DNA from: Gymnothorax reevesii
Lineage: Eukaryota > Chordata > Actinopteri > Anguilliformes > Muraenidae
Length of the DNA stretch: 64,000 bases
NCBI GenBank assembly: GCA_029721435.1
Contig: CM056592.1
Coordinates: 35,661,611-35,725,610, forward strand
Reading direction: 5' to 3'
Shown piece after piece: positions 32,773-43,926 of the stretch. A model generated the notes under the pieces. The model had not been told where the DNA came from. It did not search any database and was given only the letters and a program-made list of their open reading frames with translations. The translations under genes and the position numbers were made by a program. Within the stretch, counting starts at the first letter, position 1, and the number at the start of each line of letters is the position of its first letter.

Positions 32773-32986
32773 AGGGCATCTAAAGTTCGATTCTCAGGCT
32801 GGACGTTGAACGTCCAATGTTTATAAACAAATCACTTGCTTTTGTCGACATCTTGCATTGTCACTCATATAAACCAATTTTTTGTGTACATGCGTAGATA
32901 ATCCTTCTATTTCGGTTCGTTTGCGAAGGTGCGGCTCGCTGATTGGCCGATAAACAAAAACAATGGGAATCGACTTTAGATGCCCT
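32773..32986. mobile_element. 214-bp MITE with TTAA target duplication
   Basis: The arms AGGGCATCTAAAGTTCGATT and the inverse of AGGGCATCTAAAGTCGATTC are flanked by TTAA at 32,769-32,772 and 32,987-32,990. TTAA duplication is typical of piggyBac and Kolobok elements. No coding capacity. Confidence 0.7.
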
Positions 32987-33689
32987 TTAATGGTGCATTA
33001 TGCCAGTTTGTTGGTTTTCTGCGTGATTATATTTTTGTCTCAATTCGGTGATATCTCCCCACGATCCGCTAGCTGCCTGCCCCAGGATTCACAGTAAAAA
33101 TAATCCAAGGCTCTGAAGACGCAATAGGCGTCACTAACTGCAAATAAACACAACTGTGCCATAACATAACAACCGTTTCAGCCAATCACCGACAAGAGGT
33201 GACAGTTACAGAAGCATGGGAGGGTGATCTATCTCTATTGTTTAACTTTGAATGTCAACAGTAGTGATGTCAAACAAACTTGCATACTGCACCTGTAACT
33301 CGTCCACATTCATCTTCTAAATAGGTAACAGGCAAAGCTCTGTCATGAATATGTAATAAACGATTTGGGTGTGCCATCTAGTGATAGAATAATGTTGCTG
33401 CGTGCAGAAATAGAGCAGCTCCATTTCCACTGGTGTCTACATCTGCACAGAGGGGAGAAAATACCCTGTTTCTCTGAGGAGAGCCCTCATCTATTGCTCC
33501 CCATCTCTGAGGAGCAGCCTGGTCCCTCCACGGCACTGCCCTGCCCCCCTAACTCATCTCATCAGACACATCAGAATTTCAGCCACACAGAAGCCACATC
33601 AGTCACACAGACTGCTGCGTGGGAGGCACTGATGAGGCCAGATCAGGAGCGCTGGAGCAGGCAAAGGGCGTGAAGGACAGTTTTAGAAA

Positions 33690-34315
33690 ATTACCTGTTA
33701 ATGTTAACCAGTCTTGGACAAATGGGGGGGGTTCAAGTCCATTTCTGAGCTCAGCGACTTGTGGAACGAGCAGACCGGCGCTAACGTCTCGAGATCAACC
33801 ACTTACCGTCGTCTGCGGGAACTCGGCTTCAAATCTCGCGTTCCAGCAGGAAAAACCGATGCTGAACAAGAAACAAATGGAGAAACGGCTGAAGTGGGCC
33901 AAAGAACACGGCGAGTGGACTGCTGAAGACTGACAGAAAGTGGTCTTCAGTGACGAATCACGCTTTTGCATCTCCTTCGGTGACCAAGGTCCTCGTGTCT
34001 GGCGTTGTGGTGGCGAAACCTACAATCACGAGTGCGTAAAAAGATGCGTCAAGTCTCCCCAGAGCGTTATGGTCTGGGGATGCATGTCCGCTCGGGGTGT
34101 AGGGAAACTCTACTTCCTCAAGAAGACTGTCAATGCTGCCGTATACTAAGATGTTCAGGAAACGTTCCTGATTCCGACTGTTGAGGGACAGTTTGGCGAA
34201 GAAGACCTCATATTTCAACAGGATCTTGCACCGGCTCATGCGGCAAAGTCGACCAAAGATTGGTTCGCCGAAGAACAGCTTGAAGTTTTGGCATGGCCAG
34301 CCAACTCGTCTGGGG
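33690..34315 (+). mobile_element. Truncated Tc1-like transposase fragment
   Basis: Successive broken frames encode an HTH-like RSTTYRRLRELGFKSRV, the first catalytic block VVFSDESRFCISFGDQGPRV with its aspartate, SVMVWGCMSARGVGKLYF, and the second catalytic block FQQDLAPAHAAKSTKDWF. It ends at WPANSS before the final glutamate block. An in-frame TGA at 33,931-33,933 and frameshifts inactivate it. This family differs from the other Tc1-like elements here. No terminal repeats were found. Confidence 0.8.
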
Positions 34316-34615
34316 GGGAGGGGGAATCATGATAGAGCTATTACAGGAGAAATCACTAAAAATAACATCACAATTAATGTGTATCACTCATGAGTGACTT
34401 TTTTATTATGGGCCATACCAGGGAGGGCTGGTGTGTATGCAGGTTTTTATTTTTATTAGTTGCCCAGACAAATTTATACACAAAATATAGATTTGTCCAA
34501 TGAAAAATGTTTTATGAAGGGAGACAAGCACAGTTTTTGGTGGTCATGCATGATAATTTAAAAAAAATGTGCCTGAAATGTCAGATTTCATAAAAGGTTT
34601 GGCTAATTTAGACCA

Positions 34616-35110
34616 TCAACTAAAGGCCAGAAGTTGGTGTGAAAACCAGTGACAGATAATTCTCTCGTTGCCCACCTCTGGGCTATACCGTGGGATCACT
34701 TCTTCCATAAATTGTTGAATCTTTGGGAGCAGATCTAGAACTGAATGCTGCCTCATAGCATCTTTGGCACAATGTTTACTTATGGAGTCGACTATCTCAG
34801 TGTAGGCTCTACGAAAGACAACGATCAACAGAACTTGCAGTGGTGACATTTTCAGTGTCATGATTGCTCCATGCACTATTTGACTGATCAGTAGGCCTAC
34901 ATGAAGCAGCAACATCACCCCAATATGACAAGTGGCCAAGCCAGGTGCATGGTCACAAGACATAGAATCTCTGTTAAGGGAAGTATTGTTAGAAATGCTT
35001 TGAATAACCGCAATAGTTTGACTGCATTCTTATATTTATTCTAAAATAATTTTTACTGTCGCAGCGACTTACCTCCACAGACGATGTTCCTCATGTCCAT
35101 CTTCATGAAG
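34616..35110 (-). other. Unidentified spliced-looking open frame
   Basis: On the - strand an ATG-rich stretch (MKMDMRNIVCG, about 35,070-35,105) ends at GGAG/GTAAGT. After an AG near 34,978, an open frame of about 115 codons runs to a TGA at 34,616. The protein has hydrophobic leucine/isoleucine-rich parts and a segment LPKIQQFMEEVIPRYSPE. I do not recognise it. It is surrounded by transposons and may be repeat-derived. Confidence 0.25.
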
Positions 35111-35724
35111 TAAAATGATAAGAGGATATCGAGCCAGTGAGCTCACAGTGCGTTAGCTGCAAAGTTAACTTGAGCATCTCAAATGTAAAGTGTGCCATAC
35201 TTGCACTCTTGTTCCTCTATAGTAAATAATAATAGGATTGCTATCAAAACAAGATAACAATAGCATACAAAATGCAATGGGAACTTCCCTTTACAACAAG
35301 TCCAAGACTACAGTTATCACAGGAGCGCTAGCTTGCTACTTCAAGCTCAGTTAAGTGACCCTTAGCCAGTTAACCTTGCCACTAGATGGCAGTATTGACC
35401 TTTTCTTTTGTTAAACCCAGACTGGAGCTAAGTTTGAGCATGTCCTGGGCATGTCGGAGATGGAAAGTCCCAGAGAATTAAAAAAAAAAAAAGTCTAAAA
35501 GGTGGGAGGGGGTCTGCAAAAGAGTATATAACGAGGAAAATTGAGAGAGTAAAGTAGTAGGGGAAATTGCAAGGAGAAGGATACATTTGACCAGACCTGT
35601 CACTCTTTTCAAGACCTGTGAAGCTTTTTGTGGATTTTTGCCTGTGTTTGAGCATTTTCCTCACAGAGGACATCACCAAGCAACCCGACCAAAGGGACTG
35701 TAAATATTTTTTTTAATATATATA

Positions 35725-37230
35725 CTCAGCAACAAAAGTTTCTGTGACACCAATATTGTTAATTATTTTTCATAACTCAATTATGAAATTGTCATACATG
35801 GTGATATCAGACTGAAACAGTACACGTAAACACAACATTGAAATGGAAATCATGAAAATGCGAGAAAATGACTTTGCACGTGAAAATGTGCGTAAATCAT
35901 GCTTGTGGATGGCAATAAAAGAGGAGAATTTTTGGAATGTTCACATTGTGCCTGATGAACGACGGAAGCATCACTTATCGAAAACACAGCTATTTCGGAT
36001 CAGGAACTCTACCCTCTAAATGCCAAGACTGTCTGAAAATGAACGGTGGAGGGCCATTGGGATGATTGAATCCGGAACCTCGCAGAGGGAAGTTGCTCAT
36101 CGCCTGAATGTCCACCGAAACACCATTTGGAACTTATGGCAGCGTCATCAGCAGACAAGACATGTCAGAGACCGTCCTCGCAGCGGCCGTCCACGAGTAA
36201 CCACTCCCAGACAGGACAACTGGATTCGAACAACCCATCTCCGAAATCGATTCCAACCTGCAACCATAACTGCAAAAACGATACCTGGTTTGAGGCGACT
36301 GTCTGCACAGACAATCCGTCGCCGTCTCCGTCATTTTGGCATTGTCCCACGTCGGCCAGCAAGACGTCCAATACTCACAGTACAACACCGACGACTGCGT
36401 CTACAGTGGGCACAACAACATCGACGGTGGATCCAACGTCAGTGGGATCTTGTACTCTTCACTGATGAATCAAGATTCATGCTTAACCGATGTGATGGTC
36501 GTTTACGTGTATACCGTCGACGTGGAGAACGTTATGCCAACAACTGTGTTCAGGAATTTGATCGTTTTGGAGGTGGTAGTGTCATGATTTGGGGAGGGAT
36601 CACGGCTAGAAACAGAACAGATTTGCTTGTTATTGATGGAAATCCGACAGGTCAAAGATATCGCGATGAAGTGCTACGGCCATTGGTGGTACCGTTTTTG
36701 ATGCAACATGGTCCCGGAATAACGCTGCAACATGATAACGCCAGACCACACGTTGCAAGGATTGTACAGCAGTATCTGATGCAACAACATGTCAATGTCC
36801 TGCCATGGCCAGCCAGATCCCCAGACATGTCCCCAATCGAGCATCTTTGGGACGAGATGGATTGACGTTTGCGGCGGTTGGATAACCCGCCAGCTACACT
36901 CCAGGAATTGCGACAACGTCTAAGTCAGATTTGGAATGACATCCCACAGCAATTTCTGGCACATCTGATTCGGTCCATGCGCCGGAGATGCGTTGCTTGC
37001 ATCATGGCACGAGGAAGTCACACCCGGTATTGAAGTGTGAAGGTCACAATTGGTTAGACGTCAGACAAGTGCTTCATGACGCATGAAAATGACATTTTTC
37101 GTTTTGAGTGACGTTGGCACTGAAAAGTCAGTGTTTCTCCTGTTAAATAAACATATTGATTGCATTGAGATCTTTGCGTGTCATTTATAACATACACATA
37201 AATGGTGTCACAGAAACTTTTGTTGCTGAG
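35725..37230 (+). mobile_element. Nearly intact Tc1/mariner-type transposon (DD34E)
   Basis: 1,506 bp with perfect 28-bp terminal inverted repeats (CTCAGCAACAAAAGTTTCTG and onward) and flanking TA at 35,723-35,724 and 37,231-37,232. It carries one transposase gene with a single premature stop. It sits within a Gmr1-like solo LTR, so it is younger than that LTR. Confidence 0.93.
36020..37033 (+). pseudogene. DD34E transposase with one internal stop codon
   Basis: From ATG (MPRLSENERWRAIGMIESGT) the frame runs 281 codons to a TGA at 36,863-36,865 and then continues in frame to a natural TGA at 37,031-37,033, about 337 codons in all. Domains: an N-terminal HTH (about 15-45, SQREVAHRLNVHRNTIWNLW), a GRP-type basic linker, a second HTH, then catalytic blocks VLFTDESRF, LQHDNARPH and SPIEHLWDEMD, with 34 residues between the second D and the E. 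The stop comes just after the last catalytic block, removing only the C-terminal ~55 residues. It could be a single transition. Codon use is otherwise undamaged, indicating recent activity. Confidence 0.88.
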
Positions 37231-37483
37231 TATATATCAATCTTGGTCAGTAGAGTAGATTAGTTAAAAGTCTTTGTTTAATTAAATGTGTTTAAGTTTT
37301 AAAATTGTGTCTGTCATCCCTTGCTGTCGTAAATGTCATAAATTGGGGCCATAACTTACCAAGCCTCACGTTTGTTTTGAGGACGTCCGGCGAGTGGACG
37401 TCCGGCGATTCTTCAATGATTCAAATAACAAAAATATGAACATTAGACCATTCAGATTTAGAAATTTTTAAAGCAAAATGTAT

Positions 37484-38722
37484 ATAGGGAGACCAGGGTT
37501 ACCTTGTCATGATTGTGTATTTGGCTCCATAACTCTTTGTTGTTTAAACTTAGAGAAATACCTTTATGGTAAATGTGTAGTGCAGAATGTCGCCTACAAA
37601 ACTTTTATTGATCTCAGTATTATATACTTACATCACAATATTCAATTTGACAAATCACAAACATGCCAAAGTAACCCCATACCCGGGGTTACTTCGTCAG
37701 ATGGGTGGGGTAAAATTGTCATAGTTGGCAATCAGCTGAAGCTGAAAACGACAGTCCGATATTCTCGTGAGACCCGTTTTATTTTTACAGTGAACCAACA
37801 CAAGCTATGATTTATGCATAATCACCATCAGAGTTGCAGTTATGACATATGTAGGCGAGCCCACTGACATTTTGTACAGTCCTCATGTGCCCACCCTTTG
37901 CATGAGAAGCATTGGACCCACTCCTCTCTACGTTTGGATGATGAGTCAGGACCACGGCACCACAGAGGAGCAGTAAACATTCCAACTGAAAAAGGAACGG
38001 AATGAGATGCAGAGGCCCAAGGCTGGCACCTGCCAACCCTAACTACTCTGCCAACACCTCTGCCCAGAAGTGGTGCCCATTAAAGGTGGAGGCGAAAGAA
38101 TGAGAGAGGGGAGGGGCGGCAAGGAGCAAACCCTTACAAACCCATACTTGTGTCCTCCAAACAAACCTTAGAGGTCCTCAATCATAAACATAAAAAAAAT
38201 GCAAATATTGGAATTAAGACACTAAGTGTCTGAAAAACAAATTGGCCCCTGTATTTGACATTGGAATATTTTAATATAGGCCTAACACAGGGCCTACAAG
38301 CAGGGCAACCTCAGCACCCTGACAGACTCACCCCATGCTGCTTGGCCAGTGTAGCCCCGTGTTCCCATTTCGGAAATCAGGCCGCATTTCTCATATCATG
38401 ATCACAGCAGGCCTTTATCTTATGTGTTAATAACTCTAGTTACATACATTTATGAAACAGTAAGAACACTGTGGAAAGCTTTGTCTTCAAAGAAGCTAGT
38501 CGCATTTCTTTCAGAAACTTAGTTTAAAATTTGGGTCAAAATGCAGTTATTGAAAGCAGAAAACCATGACACAAGTCCTTCTTTCCAAGATATGACGTCA
38601 CAATTTGTACATTTTCATTTTCCCGTCAGTGCGTTTGCAGTGAAAAAAAAAAAAAAAAAAAAAAAAAACCTGGGGTGACAAACCTAACCCCGTGGCCGAA
38701 GTTACCCCGGTCTCCCCTACAG
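37484..38722 (-). mobile_element. DNA transposon remnant, possibly pogo-like
   Basis: Imperfect terminal inverted repeats: TATAGGGAGACCAGGGTTAC at the left and the inverse of TGTAGGGGAGACCGGGGTAA at the right. On the - strand at about 37,850-37,970 a short open segment reads REEWVQCFSCKGWAHEDCT, resembling the PHD-like zinc finger found at the C-terminus of some pogo-type transposases. No DDE core is visible. A run of 26 A lies near the right end (38,641-38,666). Confidence 0.45.
38641..38666. repeat. Homopolymer A tract
   Basis: An uninterrupted run of about 26 adenines near the right end of the possible pogo-like remnant. Confidence 0.9.
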
Positions 38723-39909
38723 CGGAATCATGTGTCTAGCAATGTTACGCAAAACAGCTTGTAGGACGGGAGTGGTAACTGGCAGCGGCTAAAAATAACT
38801 GAAACGGCTCGCGCTGAACTCAACCACCACAGAAAGAATTTTAGCTCGCGGGGGATTTAAATACCAGAGGGAGGTTGGTAGCAGGCGACCGAGCGTAAAG
38901 TTTGCGTCTTTGGTCCCTATTGGAAGTCAAATGAATATAAATGCGCCAGTATATTTATAGTTGTGTATCTTTTTAAATTTGCTGCTCGCGATGATCCTGG
39001 TATCCTCCGAACGGGCATGGATTAAACAGTTGTCTTTGCCCTGGCGGTGGTATGCGGTCCTGAAACATTCCCAGCTGGGCAATCAGTAACGCGGCTCTGA
39101 TGTTATCTGAAAAAACATATTGCAAACGCATTAGGACGTAACGCAACATGGACTCTCACATGAATTAATACATCCCTCGGGGGGGGGGGGGGAGAAATAT
39201 GGGACTTCACACGTCCAATCATCTTATGTTTTTAACGTTGAGACATTTAAAAAAAAAATAAAATAAATTTGGAATGTGGTAGGCAAGCAGATGTATATTT
39301 CTCGGTGAGTTTATGACAAACGGGTAGCATAAGTCATGGAGATTGAGTTCCATTTGGCAGGCTCTGACAGCAAGCTTTGCTGATGTACAGGTAGTGACTG
39401 CAACCGACAATCAAAATAAAAATAGTCACCTAAATGACGTTGTTTCAACGTCGGTAAACCGTCGGAAATCTGCAGGTGAAAATACCGCTACTCAAGGGCG
39501 TTATTGTGTCTCAAATTTTTGGGGGGTGGGGGGCGGAGGACAAGATTTTAAGGGTCTTTTCTTTTTTTTACCCACAAGCAGACAATGTTCAATGCTGCGC
39601 AGTCTGATAAGATAAAGGCTGAAATGCTCCAAAAACATGAATCTTCAAAAGATTTCTAATCAAGGTTTTGGTTACAATGTTACTTAACATTTTGTCTAGA
39701 AAAGGAGCACTGTCTAGGTGAGGAGTCCAATCTTATCCATGAAGGGCCGTGTGTGTAGGTTCTCATTTTTGCCCAGCGCTACATCACCTGAATCATCTAA
39801 TTAACTAATCATGGGGTTCAATAAAAACCACAGATTACATTCAAAGTCAATGGAAAGACGCGTATACACGGTCATGCGAAAAATTTGTTTCATATCCGGT
39901 GGAAACCAG
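38723..39909. other. Unassigned DNA
   Basis: No gene supported. It contains a G run at about 39,180-39,192 and, at about 39,835-39,905, a relative of the short repeat seen inside the intron 3 element at 6,141-6,303. Confidence 0.4.
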
Positions 39910-40078
39910 GGGGGTATTCCACAAAGCTGGCTAACTGTGTAAGCCTGGCTTTTGCACAAAGTAAAACCCAAAAAGCTACATTTATTTCAGTCCAGGTTCC
40001 AGATTTGAATTATTTCTAGGTTTTACTTTGTGCAAAAGCCGGGCTTACTCAGTTAGCCAGCTTTGTGGAATACCGCCC
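39910..40078. mobile_element. Palindromic 169-bp MITE
   Basis: About 60-bp arms beginning GTATTCCACAAAGCTGGCTA pair with their inverse at the other end with only a few mismatches, around a spacer of about 50 bp. The single strand would fold into one long hairpin. The target duplication is unclear. Confidence 0.75.
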
Positions 40079-42601
40079 AGCTTAGTAATGCTACACCTGA
40101 TGTTAGTTATCAAGGGCTCAACACCAACTTTTTTTTTTTTTTTTTTTTTTTAAATTACTCATTCGGGAAAGTAAAATCAGATTTTTACTAGCCAAAAGAA
40201 AAATTTACATGCAAAATAAAATATATAATAAAACATTTCTCAATGACTGGGAACCTTTACATCCTTTCTAGCAGGAGGTCAGCCAAGAAAAAACAAAAAT
40301 GATGTTTTAAGTTCTGGTCTCTTCAGCATTCAAAAATGTTCTCTTTTACTATTCTGTGAAACTATGATTTGTATTCCAGGTCATTATTTTTCAAAGTGAT
40401 TTTACTGTTGTGTGTCAATAAATACAAACATATATATTTTTTTACACACTAAAATGAATTCTCACTTTTTTCTACTCAAATCCTCATTTGTTACTTCACA
40501 GTCACCAATAAACACAAGGAAATGTACCAGTGTATAAGAAACCCTTGAAAAATATGGCAAATAAAATTTTACTTTAGTTTGCACCATTTTAAATTCTAAT
40601 TAAGAAACTCACTTATTTACCCTTTAAATATTTTAGTCTCACAAATTTCTCTTGGGTTCTCTTAAAATTCACCCAACAGGGAAATGGGAAAATACACAAG
40701 ACTTCACACACAGTGACGTACAACTTTTCACGCAAATTACCGGAAACATCAGAACCTCATTGGTTTAGCTCAAATTTCAACCATGAAATTAATATAAGTA
40801 AAATTACTTTAAGAAACAAATCAGTATCAGTGAAATGATAGCATTGGCATTAAACTAACGTTAAACCTTGGAAATGTTCAGACAATAACCAAGCACTTGG
40901 CTTTGCATTGGGGACCAAATGTTAGTGCACATAAATCCTTGATTTCGTTCCGATGCAGTGACACTACCTCACGAATCCATGAAACAGGAGAAGCCAATCG
41001 GAAGCGTTGAGAGGAGAAACCAACGCAGCAGGTGGAACAGTCATCCGAGTCGCCTCCGCAGTTCAGCAAGTTCGTCCTCATTGGGCATTAGCAACGGTTG
41101 CGAATTAACATGGTTCTTTCGTGGTGAAGCTACGGTCAGCATTTTAGCGGAGTCTCTCACAATACTATCTTAAACGTCCACGTCTTCAAAGCTCACACGT
41201 TTTCAGACTTTATGAAAACAACAAGCGCAGTATATTTACCCGGCAACTCTTCACTTCAAGATCACCTTTAAACGAAAATTTCAGCTGTTCAGTTCTCTCG
41301 CGCCACACTCTCTCAAAGCGTCTTCAACGTTCTTCACGTTTTTTCTAAATGCACAATCAACAACAAAATGCTTCTTCTTGAATAGAGGTGCAATCCCGAC
41401 TGGCTCAGATTCGGTCGTTTTTCTTTTGAATTTCCCAACGAGTCGAGCACCACCTCCGTCCAGTCAGGAGTCTCCCCGAAACCATCCGCTGGCCGAACCG
41501 GGTCACATTACGAGTTGTCGGAGTGGTCACTTCGTCCTCGCTGAAAACACTACAGCTGTCAAAAAGAAAGCGAACTAAACCGCGACAAATCAAACGAAAG
41601 TATCCTGCAACCTGGAATAATTTCTGTATGTACAATTTTCGTCCCGGGAAGTTTTAGGAACATGGTTTACGGGATGTTTCAGGCCGGGCGATCATGATTG
41701 CTGTCAAATAGCAGACTCTCACCGATTTGATCTTAAAGGGATAATTCAACGTTTTGACAAATTGGCCTATTGACAGAATCCCTATAGTTATACGGGTAGG
41801 TGCATTACCTTTAATTATCCCTGCCTTTTGTTTTGACATTCGGGGAGAGAGACGCGAGCTGCACAGCGAACATAACGAGAGTGAACGTTACTGTCCCGCA
41901 ACTCATCAAATACTCAGCAGCGCCAAAACGCTCTCGTCGATAAGTTGCGACCATAGAGTTACATACAAATATTAAGTCGATGTTTGATTTGTTTAATTTT
42001 GCCTATGCCGCTACTGCCAACGTTGGCCCAACGTCGGCAAACCAGCGGAAATCCGCTGCAGACCGAGGCCGACCAACACTCACCTTAAACCGTGGTTTAA
42101 CGGAGCTTGACGGAGCTTGCTATCTGGGGGAGAGCCGCAGTGTCTACTGGATTTTGACGTTGCTCAGCACTTAAGTGATGAATGAAAGCAGTTGATTACA
42201 CCCCATCTCATCTCACCCGGTGTCTTCGGTTTAAATAGGGTGGAGAAAACCAAACTCGGCACACCCTGTGCTGTTAGCAATACTCCTGCACTAAGGGAAT
42301 AATGAGCCAATCAATCAATTACTAGGAACTACCCATAAGACTCCTAGAGCCAATTAAATAGACATGCAGGTTGTGACAGAAGTCTTGGTAGACGAAGCTT
42401 CACAAAGCCTCGATTGGCCATCACTACGTGCAGCATGTCGCCGAAAAAATCTTATGCCAGTCAAGTTTTTTTCCGGAAGCTCCAGACTAGCTGCTGGCTA
42501 GCTGCCTGGGCTCACTCGGTAGCCAACTCAGGTTATAAACACACGAGTCGACACAGATGACAAACTAGTGCACAAATTACCTTAATGTCAAACAACAATA
42601 C
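40079..42601. other. Long stretch without a supported gene
   Basis: Contains a T run at about 40,130-40,152, AT-rich sequence to about 40,860, then mixed-composition sequence with short open frames (for example 40,958-41,173) that show no family motif. A hAT-like end, GGCCATCACTA, occurs near 42,416-42,427. Nothing further can be assigned. Confidence 0.45.
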
Positions 42602-42844
42602 TGTAGCGGCTGCTACAGGTGCGAGACAGTGGGCTTGCCTGAGGGGCGGGACTTCCGGGGATTTTTGGGAAACAGTAACGGATGTAGCGTGTGTTGCCGG
42701 GTCAAGGGTTGTTCTAGAGGATGTCCCGTGAGCAGTAAAAAAGCAGAGTTTTTGAACGTGTATGTCGAGGAATGTTCGGTGCGACAATAAAACCAAAAGA
42801 CCCGCTGGATACCAGTCTGAGCCTCCTTTTTCTTGGACGTAACA
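42602..42844 (+). repeat. 5' LTR of the gypsy element
   Basis: Starts TGTAGCGGCTGC and ends CTTGGACGTAACA. It carries AATAAA at 42,786-42,791, where the 3' LTR reads TATAAA. Confidence 0.95.
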
Positions 42845-42845
42845 T

Positions 42846-42858
42846 TGGTGTCAGAAGT
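42846..42858 (+). other. Primer binding site, tRNA-Leu
   Basis: TGGTGTCAGAAGT, starting one base after the LTR, is complementary to the last 13 bases, including CCA, of vertebrate tRNA-Leu(CAG). Confidence 0.8.
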
Positions 42859-42981
42859 AAACACTACGGAAAAAAAAAAATATAATAAAACAAAGAAAAG
42901 AGACTTTGTCGCGGTAAGAACAGTACATCCCGCCTCGACCGTTAGCCAGTTAGCTTAAGGCTGAGTCAGCTAGCCGTTGGC

Positions 42982-43926
42982 ATGTTTAACAACGTCGGAG
43001 CGAGGATCAAAGTCGAGCCGCAGGACGCGGTTCTGGAGAGTGTGACTGTCGAACAGCCGCGCTCCCACCCGCACATGAGTGGACCAGCGATCCGTGGGGA
43101 CGTCGGGACGACACCGCCTTCCACCGCTGCTTCCCCGGCGTCGGGCGGTTGCCATGGCGACGTGCCTCCGCCGCCGTCGGCTAGCTCGGTGAGGACGCCA
43201 AAGTACAACGGTGGGTCGGACTGGGAGTCGTTTCACGCCCAATTTGAACTGCTAGCCGATGCTAGACGGTGGGGAAAAGAGGATAAAGCACTACAGTTAG
43301 CTCTGTGCTTGGAAGGAGATGCCCTGTCCTGCCTACTGCTTCTCGACCCTGCCCAGAGGCAGTGCTACGACGCCTTAGTGGGGGCCATCAGAAGGAGGTT
43401 TGGGAGATGGTCCCAGACTACTCTGATAAAAAATGAACTGAGAGGACGGTGTAGGAAGCCTGGTGAGTCGCTCCGCGGGCTGGCTAACGATATTGAGAGC
43501 CAGGTGCAGCTCGCGTATGGCCACATGCCCGCAGATGCACGGAGCGAGCTGGCCACGGACCTGTTCATCGGGGCCATCTCCCCGCCTAGCCTGCGCATAC
43601 AAGTACAGCTGCAGCACCCGAAGTCACTGCAGGGGGCGATGGAAGCCGCTGTAGAGAGGGAGAGCCTGGAGAATGCGGCTGCTGGTGAGGGACATGAGGG
43701 GGGGGGTCGCCCGCGGAGGGCTGCATCAGGGCGCCCGGCTGGTGAGGAAGCGCCAGGGTGGGCATCAGAGATGACAGAACTGCTGAGGGCGGTGACTCTG
43801 CAGGGCCCACCGGGTTCAGGCCCAGGTCCAGTGCGGGTCTGCTGGGGATGCGGCAAGCCTGGTCACATCCGCAGAGAATGCCCAGCTACCCGTCGGAAGC
43901 CGGGAAACGATGCAGGGTCCGCATAG
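42982..43926 (+). CDS. gag: Gypsy element Gag protein
   Basis: A 314-residue nucleocapsid/capsid polyprotein. The N-terminal part is proline-rich, the central retrotransposon-gag domain runs from about residue 72 (TPKYNGGSDWESFHAQFELL) to about 215, and the C-terminus has one zinc knuckle CWGCGKPGHIRREC (C-x2-C-x4-H-x4-C) at about 289-302. It ends at TAG 43,924-43,926, inside the hairpin that follows the slippery site. It would assemble the particle that packages element RNA. The ATG at 42,982 is the first good start after the 123-nt leader. Confidence 0.92.
   Translation: MFNNVGARIKVEPQDAVLESVTVEQPRSHPHMSGPAIRGDVGTTPPSTAASPASGGCHGDVPPPPSASSVRTPKYNGGSDWESFHAQFELLADARRWGKEDKALQLALCLEGDALSCLLLLDPAQRQCYDALVGAIRRRFGRWSQTTLIKNELRGRCRKPGESLRGLANDIESQVQLAYGHMPADARSELATDLFIGAISPPSLRIQVQLQHPKSLQGAMEAAVERESLENAAAGEGHEGGGRPRRAASGRPAGEEAPGWASEMTELLRAVTLQGPPGSGPGPVRVCWGCGKPGHIRRECPATRRKPGNDAGSA

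Larger units (their letters stand above)
35378..37355 (+). repeat. Gmr1-like solo LTR split by a DD34E transposon
   Basis: Sequence from CCACTAGATGGCAGTATTGA to GTAAATATTT and from ATCAATCTTGGTCAG to GGGGCCATAAC matches the Gmr1-like LTR in + orientation, including its TATA region near 35,525. A 1.5-kb transposon separates the halves. The first ~20 bases and last base of the LTR are missing, and no internal retrotransposon sequence adjoins it. Confidence 0.85.
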
